A stretch of DNA of 64,000 bases from Symbiodinium natans (taxonomy: Eukaryota > Sar > Dinophyceae > Suessiales > Symbiodiniaceae), in NCBI GenBank assembly GCA_905221605.1, contig CAJNDS010002094.1, positions 606,501 to 670,500 of the forward strand, written 5' to 3'. Below the pieces are notes generated by a model that saw only the letters and a list, made by a program, of their open reading frames with translations, was not told the DNA's origin and did no database searches. The position numbers and the translations under genes are program-made. Of this stretch, positions 1 through 12,700 are shown one piece after another (the stretch's first letter is position 1; each line of letters opens with the position of its first letter).

Positions 1-2031
1 ACCCCCCTGAACACCCCAAATAGAATAGAACTCCCTTTTTGAAGGGACCCCCCAAAAAAGGGTACCCCTATTTTCGGAAACCCTCAATTTGGGGTTTGGA
101 GTTCAGATGTCGATCCTCACCCTGTTCGAGCCTTCCAGGGTTATGTGGGCACTGACATGCCCTTTTTAGGCAGGGCAACACGTGGGGCCGTGGCCTAACA
201 AGCAACCATGAGTTCAAGGACTGACCATGCTGAGTCTAGAAGGGGTGGTGAAGATGGCGAACTCAGCATGGGAGTTTGAAGACTGATCCCGAAGGCCACG
301 TAATCCCTCCCCCGCCCCTCCTGCCCTAACCTCTGAGGGTTTAGGGTTCCGAGTTTGGGCTTGTGGGCCGTTTTGGGTGTGGGGTTAGAGTGCGGTGCTT
401 CGGGTTTAGGGCAACCCAGTTCAAGACCTCTTGACGGGCAAAGGAAATCTGGGTTGGCTCGTGCAACTCAACAATGAGCCAACACCCAGTATCGATGCTT
501 GGCAGAACCCGGAGCAACTGTGGGATTCAGGGTTCAAGGCTCAGGGTTGTTCAGGGTTCAGGGCATGGACCAGTAAAAGGGTTCAGGGTTTCGGGCTTAG
601 GGCTCCGCTGTCATCCAGCGAAGTTGTATTGCTCTTCGTGCAGTTGCAGCTCAGTCTCGTGTGTGCTCTCCGGCAGCTTTCAGTCATGAGTACTGGTAGT
701 CGCTGCAGCACCAAACTATGTGGGGTGTGTATTGCTGTCCATCACTGGCGAGTGTGCATGTGTATGCATATATGTTTATATGTGTACGTATATGCGGGGC
801 GATCTCTTTGAGGATGCGCGCCCAAACCAATCCTCACTCACCGACCCCCTCAGGTCCCAGAAACCGGACACCCTCGTAGTCAGCCTCAATCCCCTACACC
901 CTCGCACACGAGATGCGAACCCAAAGCCCTATGAGGCCCCCGGGTCCACGAAACATTATCCTTAACCCTGGGCTTCTAAACCCCCAAGCCCTGGACGCTG
1001 AACTCCGACCTTCCGATCCCCAAAGTCCTCAAACCCCGAAGCCCCAAACCCTACACCATACACCCTAAACCCTAAACCCTAAAGCGGCCTAAACCCTAAA
1101 CCCTAAACCCTAAACCCTAAACCCTAAACCCTAAACCCTAAACCCTAAACCCTAAACCCTAAACCCTAAACCTTAAACCTCCTCTTCGAGATCCCAGGAG
1201 CGCCTCTTAGAGATCATCCACTCAGGGGGCCTCAGCGGCTGCGCTGGCGGCAGCATGCAGCTTCAGGGAGGTTTTGATAGGGCGTGGGGTTTACATTTTA
1301 GGGTTTAGGGTGTAGGGTTTAGGGTTTAGGGTTTAGGAGGCTAGGTGTGGGTAGGTCACGGTATTCAGGGAGGTTTTCGGGTTTGGGGGCTTAGGGTTGT
1401 CATTTCGTTGCCGGGTGGTTTGGGGGATTTCGGGATGCTAAAAGGGCTTAAAGAGGGAGCGCGAAAGGTGGAGTTGGCGTCCAGACGCTTCAGTTGGGGC
1501 TTCCGGCTCTGCGATGCAGGGTTTAGGGCTCCAGACCGTACGTAGTCAGGTCCCTAGACCCTGAGACTGCAAGCCCTGTGACCATGGCCCGGGTCTTTTG
1601 CGTACAAGCATCCTGCAGCAGACTCCCGATTTGGTTTAGGGCTTTTGGGGTTTGGGGCCCAAGCTGAGACTCTTGCGAATGAAGTTTTAAAGCTTACGGG
1701 TACTTGGGCAGCTCGTCTAGCACAAAGGACACCGGGAAGCGGCAACCGGTCCCTATACATAACACAGCCAGAATGGAAAGACACATGCAGATGCCTACTT
1801 ACATAGAGTTGCAGTGCCAGCTTGGCTTGCATTGTAGGGCTTGCAAACTTGCTGACGCTGTTGCTACCACACCCGCCCTTCGGACAGAGAGGTAAACCCT
1901 AAACCCTAAACCCTAAACCCTAAACCCTAAACCCTAAACCCTAAACCCTAAACCCTAAACCCTAAACCCCAAACCCTAAACCCTAAACCCTAAACCTAAA
2001 CCCTAAACCCTATCCATCGCCTCAACTCCAG

Positions 2032-2109
2032 GTGAGTGGCTGCGCTGCCACGTCATGGATGCTGAGGGCCGGCTCTCTGTCCGCGCGTTGAGGCTGCCGC
2101 TTCGTGCGG
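2032..2109 (+). CDS. Coding-like exon, unidentified
   Basis: The segment is open and protein-like (EWLRCHVMDAEGRLSVRALR), preceded by a CTCCAG acceptor and followed by a canonical GTAAAG donor. It sits between CCCTAAA (left) and TTTAGGG (right), like the verified exons. No family is recognised. Confidence 0.35.
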
Positions 2110-3145
2110 GTAAAGGTTCGAGGGCTTCAGGTCCCTAGGCTGCCAAAACGGGTTTAGGGTTTAGGGTTTAGGGTTTAGGGTTTAAGGTTCAGATGTGTGT
2201 GTATATATGCATCTTCCGGTGCATTGAAGCCATCGATTGCATGACATCCGAGAGATATGCGTCCAAGCCCTAAAATGAACTCACAGTCTCATCGCAGCAG
2301 CACCGTAAACCCTAAAACCCTAAACACTCAAACCCTCAAACCCTGAAACCCAAAAACCCTAAAACTGTAAAACGCTCAAGTCCTCAAACCCTCAAACCCT
2401 CATACCCTGAAACCCAAAAACCCTAGAACTTGAAAACCCTGAAGCCCTAAGTTACCAAGCCCTAAGCCCCAAACCCGGATCCTCCCCACACCCCAACCCC
2501 CCAAAAAAAGCCCAGAGTCGGTGGTGCAGGCCCGACTTTGAGTTCTGGCCCACGGTGGAGATTGTGCGGCTCAGCTGCCAGCGGTTTTGGAGGGTTTAGG
2601 GTTTAGGGTTTAGGTTTTAGGAGTTTTTTTTTTTTTTGTTGGGGGGGGGGGGGGTTTGGAGAGTTTTGAGGGTTCAGGCTGTCTAGGGTTTGGGTTTATA
2701 TGTGTTTTTTCGGGGTTTTGTTGGGTTTTTTGTTGGGTTTAGTGTTTAGGGGGCTGTTGGATCGGAACATGTCGGGCTCAGGATCGGTTGCGAGGTGTGG
2801 GAAGTCTTTTGGGGCTGTCTGTTTTTTCAAGCTGAAAAGCCCACAGGTCTTGAAAGTGTTCCTCCCTAGGGCTGAACACGATTTCTCCGTTTTCTCTTGT
2901 TGTAGGGTCTAGACTTGAGGGCTTCAGGGGTACGGTACCCCAGCAACAGGGACTCCAATCTCGGTTCCAGGGCACTTGTAGAGCTCAAAGTCCTGGTTCT
3001 TCAGCTTTAGGGTTTAGGGTTTAGGGTAATCTCCTGAAGCCCCCCCTTCAGGTCCGTGGCCCACAGGCCTCAAATCCCTAAACTGTGACCCTCTGGACCT
3101 GTCGAGGGTGAGACCTGCCCCAACCCCCTACTTAGACCCTGAGCC

Positions 3146-3249
3146 TTGGGATGTTCCCCCTTCTGCTAGCAGTCCTTAGTAGGGGTCATATAATAGGGGG
3201 GTACTCTTATCCCTACCAAGCACTGTTAGTATAAGGGGGAACATCCCAA
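3146..3249. mobile_element. Family-A short inverted-repeat element
   Basis: A near-palindrome of about 104 bp, with ends TTGGGATGTTCCCCC and GGGGGAACATCCCAA. The inner arms contain AGTCCTTA...TAAGCACT-like complementary words. The structure resembles a non-autonomous miniature inverted-repeat element; no coding capacity. Confidence 0.75.
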
Positions 3250-6200
3250 CCCCAAGCCCATAAACGCCCCCAAGCCTGCGTCCCAGGCGGAAGAAGCCGG
3301 AGGAAGACGAATACAAAACGCCCACTTGGGTGCGGCTCGAGCATCCCGCCTAGCCTCAGAGACAAAGTGCAACTTAGGGGTCGGAAGAATTACTACTCGC
3401 ATTCCCTTAGGATTCCCTCTATAGTTAATACAAACATAGCCCCCTTAAAACGCTATTCTAATTATTGTTAAGGCCCCCATATTACGCAGTGTGGGACTGG
3501 TCTAAAGCCTAAGCCGTAGAGGAGGGGGGGAGGGAGGGAGGGGGGGGGGGGAGGGAAGTAATCTGGGTTTCCCGCGCCCTCTGAGCACCAAACCCTCTAA
3601 GGCCCTAGACAGAACTTCCTAAACCCTAAACCCTAAACCCTAAACCCTAAACCCTAAACCCTAAACCCTAAACCCTAAACCCTAAACCCTTAGACACAAG
3701 GCTGGTTTTTGACAGCCCAAGTGTGCCTAGGGACTATGACTGCGGGTTGTGTTCGCGGGGCTCGCATCCTAGTCTGCCTTCGGTGATGCTCCTTAGCCCG
3801 GAGCTTGAAGCCCCAAACCCCCCTATTTAGGGTTTAGGGTTTAGGGTTTAGGGTTTAGGGTTTAGGGTTTAGGGTTTAGGGTTTAGGGTTTAGGGTTTAG
3901 GGTTAGTGCCCCAACAGTCATCGTCGGTTACCCTTTGTGATGAAGTGCAGGAAGGCATGTTTCTTCGGGTATTTGGGGTGGGGGGGCCTTACCGGGTAAG
4001 CCGCAGACCCTCAAACCCTGCAAGAAGCAGCCAAGACCACCAAGCCTTAACACTTAAATCCTAAACCCTGAACCCTAAACCCCAAACTCAGGCCCTGAGC
4101 TCCCTGAACCCTATAACCCGATGACCCTTTGGCCCTATTCCCTCTCACCCGATACCCGGAACCCTAAACCTAAACCCTAAACCCTAAGCCCTAAGCTCTA
4201 AGCCCTAAGCCCTAAACCCTAAACCCTAAACCCTAAACCCTAAACCCTAAACCCTAAACCCTAAACCCTAAACCGTAAACCCCTGCGGGGCTTGTTCTTC
4301 GGGATGCCGGATCCCTGTGAGGGGGCAAGGCGCGGATGCGATTCATGGGTTCTCAGGTGCAGGGCCCGCTCGCCTGCAGGGGTTTTAGGGCCATTTTAGG
4401 GTTTTAAGTTTGAGGTTGTGTCGATGTAGGAGCTGAAGTTTAGGGTTTAGGGTTTGGGGTGTTGGGTTTAGGGTTTGGGGTTTAGGGGTTAGGGTTTAGG
4501 GTTTAAGGGTTTAGGGTTTAGGGGGTCCATGTCAAGAGCTGCTTGAGCCACATTTCAACCCCCCCAGAGCCTCCTCTAAACTCCTGCCGCGTACGCGCGG
4601 TGGACACACACGGTGGACGTAGGAGTTTTAGATTGTGGGGCTTGGCGATTTAGGGTTGCGAGCTTCGGGGTCATCCTACGCTGAAGAAGGGGTGTTTCGT
4701 CTTCCTTTCTTGCCTTCAAACGGGTCGTAACTTGAATGCGCTTTTCAGAGGGTTTTTAAGTGGCCCATGTAGAGAATAAGCGACGTTAGAAGCTCACTAT
4801 GTAGGTCAGCCCCCGTCTCCCACACCCTCAACTGCTTCCCACTCGGTGTGCCAGGGGACTCTGCACCTACCATAACCTGTTGGGAGGGTGTCGCAACCGA
4901 AACCCTCAAACCTCAAACAAGAATCCCTGAACATCAAAGCCTGCAGCATAAATCCTTCGGAAGAAACCCGAAGCCCCCAACCGCCCTCCCACAACTCATG
5001 ACCTCTACCGGTGATCTCGGTGGGTCGAATACGGACCTTGCTGGTCGCCCGCCTGGGACGGAGGCAGAAAACTGGGGGCTTGTCGGGGGAGTGTCGTAGA
5101 TTCTTCTGCCGATGGGTGTATACCCCCATGTCAGAATCCTTATGCTAGAAACCCCCAGAAAGTGTACCCCCATTTTGGGACCCCCGCCTCTAATAACTCT
5201 AATATACATGTGTATATGCATATATTAATATACAGATGAATGGGACAAATTTGCCATGCAAACGAGATGGACAAATACCCCCTAACTCCAAAATCCCTTA
5301 GCTTGCTAGGTAGGCCTTAGGACTTTTTTATATATGAGGATCATACTTATGAATCTTTTCAGACGGGCGATAAAGGGCCAAGCCAGCTTGGTCAGGGAGC
5401 TCATGCCCCCCCATTTCTGCAGCCGTCTCCGGAAGAAGCCTGCCGCCGCAGAGTGAGACAAAAGAAGCCGGGGCGCTCCCTGATGATGACAACTCCAAAA
5501 GCACCCTACAGTCCTACATGCTGGTCTCATGCTTTTCCGCAGGGCACGACAACGCCTCAGGCATGTTCTCTCAGGGGTTCTCGAACAACCGAGCGTGACA
5601 GCCCAGACAAGCCCACCACGTGCCCGAAACCCCTAAACCTCCAGAACCTTTTGAAGTTCATGGGTGTTGTTAGGGGCTACGTGGGACCCGTAGAATTACA
5701 AGGACTCCTATGCCTATCGCGCACAGCCCTGTTTATGCTACCTACCTATACATATATATATATATACTTGCCTATGAACCCTTCCCCCCCCCGCCCTCCC
5801 CCAAAACAAGACAACAACAAAGCAACCAATGAGGCGCCGGCAGCCGCAACTCCAGCCCGATTCAGGATGCCGGGCGCTTACGAGGGCCCTCGAACCCTGG
5901 GCTCTCGGGTGTCGGGGTGTGGAGGCTGAGTCCGGGGTTGTAGGGTCTAGGGTTGATGGGTTTAGGGTCTAAGTCTAGGGGCTTCGGGAGCCCTCAGGAT
6001 GGTTTCCTTCTACACACGAAGCAATCAAGGGTTTCCTTCTTATTCTCAGGGTGCTCTGGGACCTAAGCGAAGGAGCCGGCACGCAGCCGAACGGGGGAGG
6101 GGGGTGAGGCTTACAGACCCCTTCCGGGGGGGGGGGGGGGGCTTGAGCTCAGCCTATAGAGACGGGTTGTTTCCCTTACCCGTAAAGCAAAGAAGGGATC

Positions 6201-6724
6201 CTCTTTTCTCTCGGTCGCTTGCGAACCGCAAACCCCTCAAACCCTGGAACCTTTAAACCCTTAAACTCTTCAGCCCCTAGCTTATACCGTAAGCCTCTGA
6301 AGCCTGTAGGCCCGAAACCCTCAGACCCACTTTTCCCCCTCAAATCCTTACTTAAGCCAAGTTCTGGATGAGGTCATTCAGGGAGGGGTTTGGGGTTTAG
6401 GGTTTGGGATTTAGGGTTTAGGGTAAGAGGTGCTCAAGGGGAGGTTCCCAGTGAAGCGTTGGGAACCTTGGAAATGTGTACGTTGAATTGCGGGAACATT
6501 GGGTCGCCTAGTCCATCAAAAAGGTGAACCCTTGACACCTTAGGCTTTTTTGAGGGCTGTCTCCCTAAAGCCCTAAAATCCTGAGTCCTACAGCCTGAAC
6601 CCTAAACCCTAAGCCCTAAACCCTAAACTCTAAGCCCTAAGCCCTAAGCCCTAAACCCTAAACCCTAAACCCTAAACCCTAAACCCTAAACCCTAAACCC
6701 TCCAATAAAACCGCGGATGCGGAG

Positions 6725-6774
6725 GCTACGCCTCGATCATCTCTGCCTGCGCGCGGGCGCAGCGCTGGGCCAGG
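6725..6774 (+). CDS. PPR exon
   Basis: Reads YASIISACARAQRWAR, the first helix and the W of the second helix of a PPR unit. The acceptor is AG at 6723-6724 followed by G, and the donor is GC at 6775. The next exon needed (about 8 residues, A-L-x-L-x-x-x-M) was not found before 8616. It lies between a CCCTAAA tract ending near 6700 and TTTAGGG-like repeats from about 6815. Confidence 0.65.
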
Positions 6775-9700
6775 GCCTGACTGGAAGAAGCTTGCGGGAG
6801 TTGCGGGTTCAGGGTTCAGGGTTTAGGGTTTGGGGCTTAGGTTTAGGGTTTGGGGTTTGGGGTTTGGGGATTTTAGGGTTTGGGGTTTAGGGCTCGGGGT
6901 TAGGTTGGGAATTTGGGGGGTAGGAGGTTGCGGTTTTAGAAGGGGTTTGGGAGGAAGGGTTTGGGGCTACTTTGGAGTTAGGGGTTTCAGTTTGCTTTGG
7001 GGTTAGAGCTAGCAGCTTCAGGGCTACTTTGGGGTCTTGCGGGAGCTTGCTTTCATGTGGTTAGGTTCTGTGGTCGCATCATAGTGGGCCGTAGGGCGGT
7101 TTAGGGATAAGCCCTAAACCCGGGTTAGAGCCGGGTGTTGATTTCTGGTGAGGCCTCTCACCCTGCACAGGCAGTGAAATCTGAAGTTCTGTGAAGGTTC
7201 AGGGTTTATGGAAAAATCACGGTTCGGCATCCGGCCTCAGGATTTAGGGTTGGCCGCGCGTGGCGGAACAGAAAGAAGATGAGAAGGTTGCAAGCCCTGC
7301 AGAGTGTCTTCTGCAGGCTCAACATGTCGCGTCTGAGTAATGTCCAGTCTGTGGTATATCATCTTCCAAGCCGCAATCTGCCGGATCCTCTAGAGCTCTC
7401 AACTCTAAACCTACAAATCGCAGCGCATCTTTATTGGAAATCCGAAAATGCATGCCAAACCCTATGCCCTAGAACCGCTTGCTTTTTGTTCCCATTGTGA
7501 AGCAGACTCAGGAGTGCTGCTTGTCCGTGCTGCATGAGGGCCTGGAAGAAGGCTCCGCTTGGGTGGGGGGGGGTGGTGCAGCGTCTGGTGCAGGGTCTGG
7601 GGGTTAGGGTCTATGGGGTTGAGGGTCTGTCCAGCCGCTCCTAACCTGTTATCCGGATCATTGGCACCCTTATTCCCGCTTTCAGGGGGCCAGGTGCCCC
7701 CAAGCCTAAAGGCATGAACAGCTTGCTACGGTTTGGCTACTGGGCAACAAGGCGGCGTTGCAGCAAATGGGGAAGTCAGCAGCCTGACAAAGATCGGCAG
7801 ATGCTGAAGCCGCTCGCCCGGCAGCGGATTGACGTTGGCTGCCCGAGGTGCTTGTTGGCCCACACAGCATACGGCCCAAAGGCCAGATCACAGGAGGCTG
7901 CAATCCGTGATGTAAAACAACCCAAAACCTGACGAAAGGCTGCCTTGCTCAGGCTTTTTGAAGCAAAAGTGCTGCAAGCAGCTGCACCTAGCGCCAATTG
8001 TGGCGGATGATTTATCACGGGCTCAGCACTGCACCAGACGTCGATGGGCTGCTTGACTATCGAGTTGAGCCCTACAGGGTTTCGGGTTTGGGGTTTAGGG
8101 TTTAGGGTTTAGGGTTTAGAGGGGGTGGGGGGAGTTTAGGGTTAAATTATCCACCCTGGCAAAGGGGCAGACATCTCGTGGGGATGAGCCAGGGGTGACC
8201 CAAGTCTGCCTGGCAGCGATGAAGGTTCAGAATCGGTTTGGGTTCCAGAGCTTTCAATGTGTACATATTGATAAATTCTTCATTTTGAAGTTGGTGTGGG
8301 GGAGGACCCACTACCCAACCCTGGACAGCCCTAGGGCGACGGGCAAGACCGCCCCAAAAACCCTCAAATGCAAGCACGCACCACATATCCGAGCACCTTC
8401 TCATGGTGCAAGGTCCAAGGGGTGCCAGGAACTCCTCAATAAGCCCGCAGCCTTACACCCCTGCACCCCTACACCTCTACGCCCCCTAAACCCTTAACCC
8501 TAAGCCCTACATCCCTACATCCCTACATCCCTACATCCCTGCATCCCTGCATCCCTGCATCCCTGCATCCCTGCATCCCTACATCCCTACATCCCTACAT
8601 CCCTACATCCCGAAGCAAGACGAAGGGATGGCCCTGGGGCCAGCGGTCTTTGGCATCGCCCTGGGCGCGCTGGCGCGGGCGCTTAGAAACCCTAAACCCT
8701 AAACCCTAAACCCTAAACCCTAAACCCTAAACCCTAAACCCTAAACCCTAAACCCTAAACCCTAAACCGCTTGCCCAGGGCTTCCAAGACCCCTCTCAAA
8801 CAGCTAGGATTCTGCTTCAGGAGCCCTCAAAATTCTGAGTTTCCTGAAGCTAGTCCGAAATTGGTCGGTCCAGGTGTTAAGAACGATTCCTGAAGTTGTG
8901 GCAAGACCCCTCCCATGATTCAGGGAATGGTCCTTAAAAGGGTCCTCTAAGCTACTGAAGAGTGTGAACTGTTGCCCAGCCCTGGATGCTTGAGCAGCTT
9001 GGTTTTGCTGCAGCGTTGCTTTCAAGCTTCTCGAGGGTTTTGGGGTTTAAGCTTCATGTTGAGGTTGGCCAATCCTTGTGGTGTTTGGGCTTCGGCCAAG
9101 AAGCCGAAAGGAGCTTGAAAGGCAAGCGTGCTGTTGTCCTTGAGAATCAGTTTTAAAGCTCCCTGCAACTTAAATCGGACCCTCCTTCAAGCCAGACGCA
9201 CCGCACAAGGTCACTGAAATCCATGTGTTTAAACACCTAAACCCATGACCGCCTCAAGGCCTGCAGCCCCAAAATCCCCAACAGCCCTGAACCCCTCCAG
9301 GCCTAAGGCCTGAGGCCCACAAGACTACCTAACACCCTACCCCAAACCCTAAAACCCTACCCCCCCCCCCCCCCCCCCCAACCCTTAGACAAAAGCCCCG
9401 AAGTCCCAAACCCCAAACCCCCAAAACCCCCAAAACCCCCCAAAACCCCCCAACCCCCCAAAACCCCCCAAAACCCCCCCCAAACCCCCCAAAAACCCCC
9501 CGGGCCCCAAAACCCCCCAAAACCCCCCAAAACCCCCCAAAACTGCCCCCCCAAGCCAGGAAGAGGCGGCGCGGGAGCGCCAAGCAGACCAGCTCCTCAA
9601 AGTCATGGCGGCGAGGCGGCTTGAGGGGTGGGCCGCCAACCCGAAAGCCCTGAACACCCTAAAAAACCCCAAAAACCCTGAACCCTAAAACCCTACACAA

Positions 9701-12700
9701 ACCCAAAACCCTAAAACCCTTCGCAACAAACCCAAAACCCCCAAAACCCTGCAACACTCAAAAAAAACCCCAAACCCCAAACCAGACGAAGGCAGGTGGA
9801 GCTGAACGTGAAACCCTAGAACCCTTAAAGGCCCTACATAAACCCTAGAACCCTTAAAGGCCCTAGATAAACCCTGAAACCCTTAAAGGCTCTATATACA
9901 CCCTAAGTCCCTTAAACCCCATCCCTTAGAGCAGACGAAGGCAGGTGGAGCTGAACGTGATCGCCCTCAGCTCCGCAGTGAGCGCGGCTCCCAGCGCTAC
10001 CGGGTCGAGGGTATCCAGGGGTGTTGTGAAGGTTGTAAAGGGGGGGGGGGGTTTCGGGAAGCCCTAAACCCTAAACCCTAAACCCTAAACTAAACCCTAA
10101 ACCCTAAACCCTAAACCCTAAAACCCCTAGACCCTAAAACCCCTAAACCCCCTAAACCCGAAGCCGGGCCTGCCCTCGCCAAGCCCTGAAGCCTATGCCT
10201 TCACAGCTTGAATGCTCCTGGCCCGACGATCAGTAAAGCATCGTTCTTGAAAGATGGCTAATTTTGGCTAATTTAGGGTTGAGGGGTTAGGGTTACTAAA
10301 CCCTGAACCCCAATGCCCTAAACTGTGAAGATTCTAAATCCCAAACCCCGCGTAGTACTCGTCCAAGACCTCCTAGACCTGAAGCTACTCGCAGACTCGA
10401 CGTCGACATGTGTTTTTTTAAGGGTTTAGGGTGTAGGGCCAGCCTGCCTAAACTCGAAGCCCTAAGAATTGTCACCGGGGCCTATCCAGTGCCAGCAGCT
10501 GCTTAAAGCTTACCGCGCTATAAATCCGACACAGGATCTTTGGAGCCTCGTCCTTGAAAGGGTCTGGCAAAATGGCATAGGGGTTTCTCGGGTTTTTGGG
10601 GCTTTTCGCGGCTTTTTAGGGTTTTTCTAGGTTTTTTTTTTTTTTTTTTGGAGGGGGGGTTTGCCGTTAAATCCTAAACGCTTGTGCGTTTTTTCGACCT
10701 GTGCCGTCATCTCGCAAGGTGCTGCGCACCGTGGCGGACGGTGGTTCCGGGCAGCGTCCTTGACATGCCGTGCAGTAGGAGAGCTGTTTGGAGTTAGGGT
10801 CAACCTCCAACCCCCGAAGCCCCAAACCCCTAAACCTCTGCCACACTAAGCCCCATAACCCCCTACACTTGAAACGCAAGTTGGTCGTTGCACGGCTTTG
10901 TAGAGCTGAGTATGAAGCCATCAGCCCACTGGTTCTTAGTAGGGAATGAGAGACTGAGGTACCCTAATCCCTGGAAGGGAATATGCGGCGGATGTAGAGT
11001 ACCGAATTCCCTCATTCCCTCCGGAGAACCAGTAAGCAGAGGCCCGAGCCATTCGGAAGTTTTTCCTCTCGGGGGGCCTTTTTGGAGTCTCTGGGGCTTA
11101 GGGTTCAGGCTTTAGGGTTTAGGGTTTAGGATCAACCCCTACCATGCTAGCCTGAGTTAAACTCGGGCACAGGGCGGCCCTCAACTCCAGCCCTGCCGGG
11201 TTTTGGGGTTTGAGGTTTAGGGTTTAGGGTTTGGGGTTTAGGTCCCGATTGCCAGGGCTAGAGGCAGTTTCGAACAGCTTGCAATACAACCTTCAGGGTC
11301 TTCCCAAGACCTTTGAGCCCCAGATTCCTTTAAAGCCTAACCCTAAACCTGTAAGCCCAAATTCAAACCTTGCAAGCCCTAAATCCTAAACCCTCAACCC
11401 TAAACTCTAAACCCTACACCCTAAACCCCAAAACCCTAAACCTTAAACCCTGAACCTATCCTTCCGCAGGCCGTGGGCCTCTTCCAGCAGCTCAAGAGCC
11501 GGTCCCTGCGCCCGGACCTTCCGGCGCTGACGGCTGCCATGGGCGCCCAGCCTCCAATCACAGGGGGTGAAGCTGCAACAGGGTTTGGGGCTTAGGGCTT
11601 AGGGTTTGGTAGGGTTTAGGGCGTTTGGGCTTTGGGCTTTGGGGTTTGGGCTTTGGGCTTTGGGCTTAGGGCTTAGGGCTTAGGGCTTAGGGCTTAGGGC
11701 TTAGGGCTTAACGCTTGGAACCTTGACCCCTGCCTCAGGGGCTGAGGGGTTTGAAGTTTTGTTTCGGTGTTTCTGGTTTTGGGCTCAGGATTCAGGGTGC
11801 AGGGTTTGCGGGTTTGGGGGTTGGGGTCAAGCTGGAGGCTGGATTCGGCGAGTTGCTCGCCCTAAACCCTAAACCCTAAACCCTAAACCCTAAACCCTAA
11901 ACCCTAAACCCTAAACCCTAAACCCTAAACCCTAAACCCTAAACCCTAAACCCTAAACCCTAAACCCTAAACCCTAAACCCACTTAGCTCTTGGAGAAGG
12001 CAGCGCAGTGCTTTGAGGGTCACGTATACGTGACCCCAAACCCTACCTCAGGCCAACCCTAAAAAATCTCAACGGCTTTGAAGCTTGAACCTCGAACGAA
12101 AAATACTTAAAAACGCCCCAAAACCCCTGAACCTAAAACCCTAGGCCCCTAAGCCCCCGAAACCCCTCAAAGCCTTGAAGCCTTTTTGCCTCCAGTTCCC
12201 AGGCGCGGCGGCCACCGGCCTGCTGTGGAAATCGGCCATCGACATCCTCCAGAGCCCTGAACGTACTTGTGGGTCTTCCAGTTTTTTTTTTTTTTTTCTC
12301 TAGGGTTTTTGGGCTGTGGCTGTCTGAAATCATGTGTCACCCTTTCCCCCCGACCCGGCCACGAAAGCAACAGCCATCCCTGCCTGTCTTTAAGGTGGTT
12401 TAGGGTTTTGGTTCAAATACTAAGAAACCCCACCCCCACAAACTCTCTGAGCCCAGATAAGCCCTAAACCCTAAACCCTCCAAAAACCCTAAATCCTGAA
12501 TCCCCAAACCCTAAAATCTGTGGAGGGGTTTGATGGTTTCGGGGAGTTTGGGGGCTTAGATAAGGGAGCCAGAAGCTGCTTCGGGCTCAGGGTTTAAGGT
12601 TCCGGGTTTTGGGATGAGGGCGTAGAATTCTAAGGGATAAAGGGAAGCACCCTGAACCATCCTATCTGATATCACGTTTTCGCGGTTTTCTGTGGCCCTT

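Larger units (their letters stand above)
1..6700. other. Repeat-rich stretch without a confident gene
   Basis: The segment alternates CCCTAAA tracts (about 1060-1171, 1893-2011, 3620-3690, 4160-4277, 6596-6700) and TTTAGGG tracts (about 1300-1336, 2155-2188, 3828-3905, 4438-4526) with GC-rich spacers of 100-160 bp. Some spacers could be exons (see 2032), but none gave a recognisable domain. A family-A inverted-repeat element lies at 3146. Poly-G/A-rich tracts occur near 2638 and 3523. An AT microsatellite lies at about 5752-5766. Confidence 0.6.

Noticed and set aside
1063-1171. Chromosome end (true telomere)
   Set aside because: Tracts of both orientations are spread through all 64 kb with unique DNA and genes between them, so these are interstitial repeats.
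8499-8610. CRISPR array
   Set aside because: The units are 8 bp with no spacers and the context is eukaryotic.
9329-9672. Long minus-strand open frames rich in Gly, Phe and Trp
   Set aside because: They translate the CCCCCCAAAA repeat in three frames at once, so they reflect the repeat and not a gene. The real coding block here is the short + strand PPR exon at 9566.
10150-10195. Possible PPR exon (PSPEAYAFTA)
   Set aside because: The neighbouring exons at 9941 and 11470 already join with exact PPR spacing, so there is no room for it.
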